NCBI GenBank assembly: GCA_031282935.1
Contig: JAITCS010000133.1
Location: forward strand, 1-5,504
Reading direction: 5' to 3'
Length of the DNA stretch: 5,504 nt
Source: Cellulomonadaceae bacterium
GTDB lineage: Bacteria; Actinomycetota; Actinomycetes; Actinomycetales; Cellulomonadaceae
The notes under the pieces were generated by a model. The model did no database searches. It was not told the origin of the DNA and worked only from the letters and a program-made list of their open reading frames with translations. The number at the start of each line of letters is the position of its first letter. Positions within the stretch are counted from its first letter, which is position 1. Made by a program: the position numbers and the translations under genes. Below are positions 1-5,504 of this stretch, piece after piece.

Positions 1-580
1 TACCACCCACTTGGAGCACGCAATCGTATTTCTGATGGAGTTCCCGAAAGTCGAGAGCTTGCAGAATTTGGTAACTAAACTCGGTGTAACTCAGGCCATC
101 TTCTGAGGCGAGCCTGCGCGCCACGATATCGCGGTTCAGCATGGTGGACATCCGGAAATATTTTCCGATATCCCGCAAAAACTCAATGGCCGAAATTGGG
201 TTAGTCCAATCCAGGTTATTCACCATTACTGCCGGATTCGCGCCATCGAAAGCCAGCAGTGGAGCGATCTGATTCCTGATCTGGCCCACCCAACCGGCCA
301 CCACGTCGGAACTCTGCATGGCCCGCTCCTTGGTGGGCCTGGGGTCGCCAATAAGCCCCGTTGCGCCCCCAACTAGCGCGATGGGGTGGTGACCAGCCAG
401 TTGCAGCCGACGCATGGTCAGAACCAGCACCAGATGGCCTATGTGGAGCGATTGCGCGGTGGGGTCGAACCCGCCGTAGAACGTTATCGGGTTCCCGTCC
501 AGGGCCGCCTTGAGGGTTTCTTCATCGGTGGTTTGGGCCACCAGCCCGCGCCACTGCAATTCTTCAAATATGCCTGACAT
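1..580 (-). CDS. tyrS: Tyrosine--tRNA ligase, N-terminal part (truncated by window edge)
   Basis: This cytoplasmic class I aminoacyl-tRNA synthetase charges tRNA-Tyr with tyrosine using ATP. About 193 N-terminal residues are visible out of roughly 420 usual for the family; the rest lies beyond position 1. My translation from the ATG at 580 shows YGGFDPTAQSLHIGHL at residues 35-50, containing the class I HIGH motif at 46-49. It also shows GGATGLIGDP at 71-80, NNLDW at 121-125, and the tyrosine-pocket segment SYTEFSYQILQALD at 164-177. The visible part ends at VLQVGG, just where the GGSDQ motif would begin. The KMSKS loop and C-terminal S4-like domain are out of view. The ATG lies 2 bases after the argH stop with a modest GGA 6 bases upstream, so it is probably translated by coupling to argH and co-transcribed with the arginine genes. 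The frame is intact, so the truncation is only the window boundary. Confidence 0.96.
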   Translation of the reverse strand, partial: MSGIFEELQWRGLVAQTTDEETLKAALDGNPITFYGGFDPTAQSLHIGHLVLVLTMRRLQLAGHHPIALVGGATGLIGDPRPTKERAMQSSDVVAGWVGQIRNQIAPLLAFDGANPAVMVNNLDWTNPISAIEFLRDIGKYFRMSTMLNRDIVARRLASEDGLSYTEFSYQILQALDFRELHQKYDCVLQVGG

Positions 581-582
581 CG

Positions 583-2049
<1,467 letters not shown>

Positions 2050-3006
2050 TCATAATGTTGGGACCGCAGTGTTTTGATTTGCAAGCAACCAGACCATAAG
2101 AGCTTTTTGGGCATGTAACCTGTTTTCGGCCTCGTCGAATACCACCGATTGCGGCCCGTCAATTACGGCGGCCGTGATTTCGGAACCCCGATAAGCTGGC
2201 AAACAATGCAACACTAACGCATCTTGGCGGGCGCCAGCCAATAATTCAGAGTTCAACTGGTAGGGTGCCAGTATGGCTTTGCGCTCGGCGGCCTCGGCCT
2301 CCGTCCCCATTGAAACCCAAGTGTCGGTGGCCACAACGTCTGCCCCGGCCACACCCTGACGCGGGTCATGCAAAACCGCGACACTGCCTCCTGTGGTGGC
2401 GGCGATGTCGGCCGCGCGGGCAACGATGGCCGGATCCGGTTCGTATTCGGCAGGGCAAGCGATTTGCACGTGCATACCGGCGGTGGCTCCGCCTAATAGG
2501 TAAGAATTGGCCATGTTATTTGCGCCGTCGCCCAAATAGGTGAGCACTTTTCCTGGGAGCGCGCGCACACCGCCCAAATGCTGGGCTATAGTAGCCAAAT
2601 CGGCTAAAATTTGGCACGGGTGATACCCGTCAGTGAGCGCGTTAATCACGGGAACTTTGGAAACGGCAGCCATTTCTTCAATTCGCTCATCTGCAAAAGT
2701 GCGCCACACAATCGCAGAAACCATGCGATCAAGCACGCGAGTGGTATCGGCGACTGATTCGCGCACCCCGATTTGCGCCAGATTCCCGTCAACCATCAAA
2801 GGGAAACCGCCCAATTCCGCAATTCCAATCGCGAAAGAAGCCTGCGTGCGCAAAGTGGGTTTATCGGTAATGAAAGCCACCGCCTTTGGCCCCAATAATG
2901 GCTGCTCCAGGTAACGCCGATTGCGAAGTTGCGCAGTCAATTCCAAAATAGCCCGCTGTTCCGCTGGCGTAATATCGTCATCCTTAAGAAAATGCCGAAC
3001 CATCAT
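2050..3006 (-). CDS. argF: Ornithine carbamoyltransferase (anabolic type)
   Basis: This enzyme transfers the carbamoyl group from carbamoyl phosphate to ornithine, giving citrulline, in the cytoplasm; the family usually forms trimers. The 318-residue product (317 from the second ATG) matches family length. Visible motifs are HPCQILADL at 129-137, [12 protein letters not shown] at 157-168 (ornithine-domain core), the SMG loop in DTWVSMG at 228-234, HCLPAYRG at 267-274, and [19 protein letters not shown] at 290-308. The carbamoyl-phosphate loop reads [11 protein letters not shown] at 48-58, so the canonical STRTR is TLRTQ. The central arginine is kept but the last arginine is a glutamine. The alignable ornithine motifs still favour OTCase over other carbamoyltransferases. 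The gene overlaps argB by 4 bases (ATGA). ATG codons stand at both 3006 and 3003. The second has better spacing from AGGAG (4 bases versus 1) and gives the MVRHFL start I recall for actinobacterial homologues, so 3003 is the likelier start. Confidence 0.93.
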   Translation of the reverse strand: MMVRHFLKDDDITPAEQRAILELTAQLRNRRYLEQPLLGPKAVAFITDKPTLRTQASFAIGIAELGGFPLMVDGNLAQIGVRESVADTTRVLDRMVSAIVWRTFADERIEEMAAVSKVPVINALTDGYHPCQILADLATIAQHLGGVRALPGKVLTYLGDGANNMANSYLLGGATAGMHVQIACPAEYEPDPAIVARAADIAATTGGSVAVLHDPRQGVAGADVVATDTWVSMGTEAEAAERKAILAPYQLNSELLAGARQDALVLHCLPAYRGSEITAAVIDGPQSVVFDEAENRLHAQKALMVWLLANQNTAVPTL

Positions 3007-3012
3007 GCTCCT
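3003..3012 (-). promoter_or_regulatory. argF ribosome-binding site and tandem start codons inside argB end
   Basis: The transcript reads CTAGGAGCATGATGG, with AGGAG at 3012-3008 and consecutive ATG codons at 3006 and 3003. The first ATG overlaps the argB stop as ATGA, and only 1 base separates it from AGGAG. The second has a 4-base gap, closer to workable spacing. The overlap suggests argF translation is coupled to termination on argB. Confidence 0.75.
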
Positions 3013-3908
3013 AGTACTTTATCTGCGACCACCATTGTACCAATTCCCTCACCTGTAAAGATTTCCAATAATACCGCGTGCGGAACCCGCCCGTCTATTA
3101 CAGTTGCTGCGGGCACACCGTGTTCCACGGCACGCAGACACGCTTCCATTTTCGGAATCATGCCCGATTCAAGGGAGGGTAATAACTTTGTGAGGGTATT
3201 TGAAGCTATTTCTTTGACTAAAGAAGTGCGGTCGGGCCAATTAGTGTAAAGCCCCTCTACATCGGTGAGGATAATCAGTTTCGAGGCATTTAGCGCTATC
3301 GCCAGGGCGGCCGCAGCAGTATCCGCGTTGACGTTCAACACTTGGGTTGGGTCGTCCTTGTCGGGCGCAACGGTGGAAACCACGGGTATCCGCCCGGCCG
3401 CGATGATGTCCTCGACCGCTGAAGCGTCAACGCTGGTCACGTCTCCAACCAACCCCACATCAATCGGGGCGCCGTTCTCGACCGCCTGGCGCCGAGTGGC
3501 GCTGAACAGCCCGCCGTCCTCCCCGGAAAGGCCCACCGCAATGGGTGCGGCCGCGTTTATCAGGCCAACCAGTTCCCGGCCCACCTGCCCGGTGAGCACC
3601 ATGCGCACCACATCCATCGTTTCCGGTGTGGTAACCCGCAACCCCCCGCGAAACTCCGATTCGATCCCCAACCGAGCAAGCATGTTTGTGATCTGCGGGC
3701 CGCCCCCGTGCACAATTACCGGCTTCAAACCAGCCGTGCGCAGAAATACCATATCTTGCGCAAAAGCCCGTTTTAGGTCATCGTCAATCATTGCGTTGCC
3801 GCCATATTTCACAACCACAAGCGCGCCCGCATACGCCCGCAACCAAGGCAGCGCCTCCACTAACACGGCTGCCTTTTGGCTGGGTGCCAAATCTAGGGTT
3901 TCGGCCAC
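3003..3908 (-). CDS. argB: Acetylglutamate kinase (predicted arginine-sensitive type)
   Basis: This enzyme phosphorylates N-acetylglutamate with ATP to N-acetylglutamyl 5-phosphate, the usual control point of the cyclic arginine pathway. It belongs to the amino acid kinase family. The 301-residue product carries [10 protein letters not shown] at 31-40 (Lys34), the HGGGPQ glycine loop at 67-72, RVTT at 91-94, [12 protein letters not shown] at 192-203, LTDVEGLY at 214-221, and GMIPKM at 249-254 (Lys253). About 30 residues precede the lysine motif. These could form the extra N-terminal helix of hexameric, arginine-inhibited kinases. The C-terminal [20 protein letters not shown] at 273-292 matches the arginine-site region of those enzymes. 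Feedback inhibition by arginine is therefore predicted. The start is GTG, not ATG, at 3908, placed 5 bases after GGAG and giving a family-like N-terminus. argJ lies upstream in the same frame, separated by a stop and 18 sense codons. The end overlaps argF by 4 bases. Confidence 0.97.
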   Translation of the reverse strand: MAETLDLAPSQKAAVLVEALPWLRAYAGALVVVKYGGNAMIDDDLKRAFAQDMVFLRTAGLKPVIVHGGGPQITNMLARLGIESEFRGGLRVTTPETMDVVRMVLTGQVGRELVGLINAAAPIAVGLSGEDGGLFSATRRQAVENGAPIDVGLVGDVTSVDASAVEDIIAAGRIPVVSTVAPDKDDPTQVLNVNADTAAAALAIALNASKLIILTDVEGLYTNWPDRTSLVKEIASNTLTKLLPSLESGMIPKMEACLRAVEHGVPAATVIDGRVPHAVLLEIFTGEGIGTMVVADKVLGA

Positions 3909-3910
3909 TA

Positions 3911-3952
3911 TATCTCCAAGAATGTCGCTTGTATCTCCAAGAATGTCACTTG
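3911..3952 (-). repeat. Two-copy 21-base tandem repeat before argB
   Basis: The units at 3911-3931 and 3932-3952 are directly adjacent and differ at one base (G at 3927 versus A at 3948 on the plus strand). On the transcribed strand each unit contains GACATTCTTGGAGATA, so the GGAG ribosome-binding element is duplicated. Only the copy next to argB has usable spacing, 5 bases from the GTG. The unit length is a multiple of three, so the duplication preserves the shared argJ/argB frame. The likely origin is a recent slippage or tandem duplication; no function can be assigned from sequence. Confidence 0.93.
3914..3917 (-). promoter_or_regulatory. argB ribosome-binding site (deciding a GTG start)
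   Basis: GGAG on the minus strand is followed by ATATA and then the GTG at 3908. The 5-base spacing, together with the absence of any ATG/GTG/TTG in the same frame between the argJ stop and this point, decides the GTG as the argB start. A second GGAG lies 21 bases upstream (3935-3938) in the other repeat unit, 26 bases from the GTG and too far to serve this start directly. Confidence 0.78.
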
Positions 3953-3962
3953 CGGTAACTAG

Positions 3963-5150
3963 TTATGTGGTGTAGTAACTGTTTTCTTGCACATAATCGT
4001 GCGACAAATCATTAGTTAGCAAAGTGGCTTCGCAATCCCCTGCCCCTAAATCTATTACGATTTGCACTTCACGATTGTGGAGCAAATTGACGCGATCTCG
4101 CGGCTCACCAATAGCGCCGCGCTGACAAATTCGCACCCCATTAATTGTTACCGAAACGTTATTCGACTCAAAAGGCGCAACCTCATATGGCACGGTGCCC
4201 ACTGCGGCCAGTATTCGACCCCAGTTCGGGTCATTTCCGAATATCGCCGTCTTAACTAAATTGGAACGCGAAACCGCCCTGGCCACCGCTAATGCCGCAT
4301 CAATGGAGGTGGCGTGACGCACCTGAATCTCGATATCGTGGGTGGAACCCTCAGCGTCGCTGATCAGTTTTGACGCCAATTCGGCACAGGCCGTGGCCAC
4401 TGCCTCTTGGAACTCCTCATAACTGGGGGTTACGCCGGAAGAGCCGCTCGCGAGCAGCACCACGGTGTCGTTGGTGGACATGCAGCCGTCGGAATCCAGG
4501 CGGTCGAAGGTGAGTTCGGTGCTGCGGTGCAGCGCGGCCCGCGCCGTGTCGGCGTCCACGCAGGCGTCGGTGGTCAGGATGACGAGCATGGTGGCGAGGG
4601 CGGGAGCTAACATTCCGGCGCCCTTGGCCATTCCACCCACTGACCAGCCGTTTCGCTCCACTAGTACCTCTTTGGGTACGTTGTCGGTGGTCATAATGGC
4701 GTGCGCGGCCGCCGTGCCGTCCTCGTTGCTGCGCCCAAGGTGAACCACGGCGTCGGAAATCCCAGATAGGATTTTCGGCATTGGTAGGCGTTCTCCGATA
4801 ATTCCGGTGGATAACACCAGAATGTCTTTAACGCCGACCTGAATCCCTTTTACTTGGGATAACACGACTTGGCAGTGTTCGGCTTCGGCCACACAATCGG
4901 CAAAACCTGCGCTGCCGGTGCAGGCGTTAGCGCCGCCGGAATTGATTACTACCCCGCGCGCTCGGCCATCGGAAACAACCTCGCGCGACCACGCCACGGG
5001 GGCGGCAAAGAATCTGTTTTTGGTGAACACGGCCGCCGCTACGGCACTTGGGCCCGTATTTAGCACTAAAGCCATATCTTTATACGTGCTAGTTTTTAGC
5101 CCGGCAGCCACGCCCGATGCTTCAAAGCCTAAAGGCCCAACTACACTCAT
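3963..5150 (-). CDS. argJ: Glutamate N-acetyltransferase / ornithine acetyltransferase (ArgJ)
   Basis: ArgJ moves the acetyl group from N-acetylornithine to glutamate, releasing ornithine and regenerating N-acetylglutamate. Many actinobacterial forms also use acetyl-CoA, but sequence alone does not settle that here. The 395-residue product is of normal length and belongs to the self-cleaving Ntn-hydrolase-like family. Motifs are VINSGGANACTG at 68-79, STGIIGERLP at 114-123 (oxyanion region), KGAGMLAPALATML at 176-189, DSDGCMSTNDT at 219-229, FGNDPNWGRILAAVG at 304-318, and SHDYVQENS at 383-391. In KGAGMLAPALATML, cleavage before Thr187 would create the catalytic nucleophile of the beta chain. 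The start at 5150 overlaps the argC stop by 4 bases (ATGA), with GGAG 7 bases upstream. The TAA stop at 3965-3963 is followed by an 18-codon open stretch in frame with argB. No argA-like gene is visible in the window, consistent with ArgJ recycling acetyl groups. Confidence 0.97.
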   Translation of the reverse strand: MSVVGPLGFEASGVAAGLKTSTYKDMALVLNTGPSAVAAAVFTKNRFFAAPVAWSREVVSDGRARGVVINSGGANACTGSAGFADCVAEAEHCQVVLSQVKGIQVGVKDILVLSTGIIGERLPMPKILSGISDAVVHLGRSNEDGTAAAHAIMTTDNVPKEVLVERNGWSVGGMAKGAGMLAPALATMLVILTTDACVDADTARAALHRSTELTFDRLDSDGCMSTNDTVVLLASGSSGVTPSYEEFQEAVATACAELASKLISDAEGSTHDIEIQVRHATSIDAALAVARAVSRSNLVKTAIFGNDPNWGRILAAVGTVPYEVAPFESNNVSVTINGVRICQRGAIGEPRDRVNLLHNREVQIVIDLGAGDCEATLLTNDLSHDYVQENSYYTT

Positions 5151-5504
5151 GGCGCAACTCCATTTACTGTTAGTGCGGTGGTTTCCGGTAAGCCGAGCGC
5201 CAAATTCAGTGACTGAATGGCCGACCCGGCAGTTCCCTTAACCAAATTGTCAATAGCACAAATAATAATCACCTTGTTAGCGGAAATGTCGAAATCTATT
5301 TGCATAAGCGCGGTGTTTGCCCCTTGCACGTCTTTTGTGGCAGGCCATTGCCCGGGGGGCAACACTTCAACAAACGGCTCGTTTTCGTAGGCGGCCACCC
5401 AGGTGTCGCGCAGCCACTGCCGAAATTGCTCCTTGTTTTCGCTTTTATCAGCGGCAAGCATGTTCTGCCACGCTTGGCTCAGCCCGGCTGTCACCACCGC
5501 AAGA
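5147..5504 (-). CDS. argC: N-acetyl-gamma-glutamyl-phosphate reductase, C-terminal part (truncated by window edge)
   Basis: ArgC uses NADPH to reduce N-acetylglutamyl 5-phosphate to the semialdehyde, the step after ArgB. Only about 118 C-terminal residues are in view, of roughly 340 for the family. The visible part has the conserved PPGQWPATKDVQGANTAL segment of the catalytic/dimerisation domain. It is followed by AIDNLVKGTAGSAIQSLN, a hallmark of ArgC C-termini, and the ending LGLPETTALTVNGVAP, which closely resembles actinobacterial ArgC. The frame stays open through the window edge (LAVVTAGLSQ), so the GTG codons near 5497 are internal, not a start. The active-site cysteine and the NADP-binding domain lie outside the window. 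The TGA stop at 5149-5147 overlaps the argJ ATG. As the first gene seen in transcription order, it is probably close to the operon promoter, which is not visible. Confidence 0.95.
   Translation of the reverse strand, partial: LAVVTAGLSQAWQNMLAADKSENKEQFRQWLRDTWVAAYENEPFVEVLPPGQWPATKDVQGANTALMQIDFDISANKVIIICAIDNLVKGTAGSAIQSLNLALGLPETTALTVNGVAP
5158..5161 (-). promoter_or_regulatory. argJ ribosome-binding site within the end of argC
   Basis: GGAG on the minus strand lies inside the last codons of argC, 7 bases before the argJ ATG at 5150. That spacing supports the chosen start and, with the ATGA overlap, suggests translational coupling from argC to argJ. Confidence 0.7.

Larger units (their letters stand above)
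3909..3962 (-). other. argJ-argB spacer with open frame shared by both genes
   Basis: This 54-base spacer is exactly 18 codons long and in frame with both the argJ stop and the argB GTG. It has no stop codon in that frame and no ATG, GTG or TTG in that frame. If read, it would encode [18 protein letters not shown], with a seven-residue near-repeat that reflects the DNA duplication it contains. No promoter or terminator is evident. It supplies the argB ribosome-binding site in its last 10 bases. Confidence 0.8.

Noticed and set aside
2055..2099. Plus-strand 14-codon frame ([14 protein letters not shown]) preceded by AGGAGGGAGG at a good distance
   Set aside because: It looks like a start site, but it is antisense to the end of argF, very short, and has no visible promoter. 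The purine run is more simply the reverse of the pyrimidine-rich argF-argH spacer.
3911..3952. The tandem repeat as an ArgR operator or a CRISPR-like array
   Set aside because: It lacks the AT-rich palindromic form of ARG boxes, sits inside the operon, and has only two directly abutting units with no spacers.
3265..3975. Long plus-strand open frame of 236 codons opposite argB
   Set aside because: It lies entirely antisense to a confidently identified gene. Its product is a low-complexity Ser/Thr/Ala/Pro-rich string with no recognisable family, as expected from the codon bias of argB read in reverse.
5495..5497. GTG at 5497 as a start codon for argC
   Set aside because: The frame stays open to the window edge and the visible protein is only the C-terminal third of ArgC, so this codon is internal.

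Overview
This window is a compact, single-strand arginine biosynthesis gene cluster, and every gene reads on the minus strand. In transcription order (from the high-coordinate end) it holds the 3' part of argC, complete argJ, argB, argF and argH, and the 5' part of tyrS, which runs off the low-coordinate end. Protein features point to an actinobacterium: the ArgJ cleavage region GMLAPALATML, the ArgB motif [10 protein letters not shown], the ArgF start [10 protein letters not shown], and an argCJB...FH order leading to tyrS. Base composition is only moderately GC-rich with mixed codon use, which would suit a lower-GC host such as a member of the Actinomycetaceae or a relative. That placement is inference from family resemblance, not a database match.

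Layout on the minus strand: argC (5504-5147, N-terminus outside the window) overlaps argJ (5150-3963) by 4 bases at an ATGA junction. A 54-base spacer with a 21-base tandem duplication separates argJ from argB (3908-3003, GTG start). argB overlaps argF (3006-2050) through another ATGA. A 57-base spacer leads to argH (1992-583), and tyrS (580 to the window edge) starts 2 bases after the argH stop. There is no gene-free stretch over 60 bases, and I see no RNA gene, mobile element, CRISPR array, convincing terminator or internal promoter. Any promoter or ARG box for the operon would lie upstream of argC, outside the window.

Together the genes cover most of the pathway. ArgJ makes N-acetylglutamate and recovers ornithine, ArgB phosphorylates N-acetylglutamate, and ArgC reduces the product. 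ArgF makes citrulline, and ArgH releases arginine and fumarate. argD (acetylornithine aminotransferase), argG (argininosuccinate synthase) and the regulator argR, which usually sit inside this cluster in actinobacteria, are absent from the interval shown.

I do not see an unknown multi-gene system. The points most worth a second look are in the junctions: the duplicated ribosome-binding-site unit before argB, the fact that argJ and argB share a frame interrupted by a single TAA, a 10-base complement between the argF ribosome-binding region and the argF-argH spacer, and a non-canonical carbamoyl-phosphate motif (TLRTQ instead of STRTR) in ArgF.
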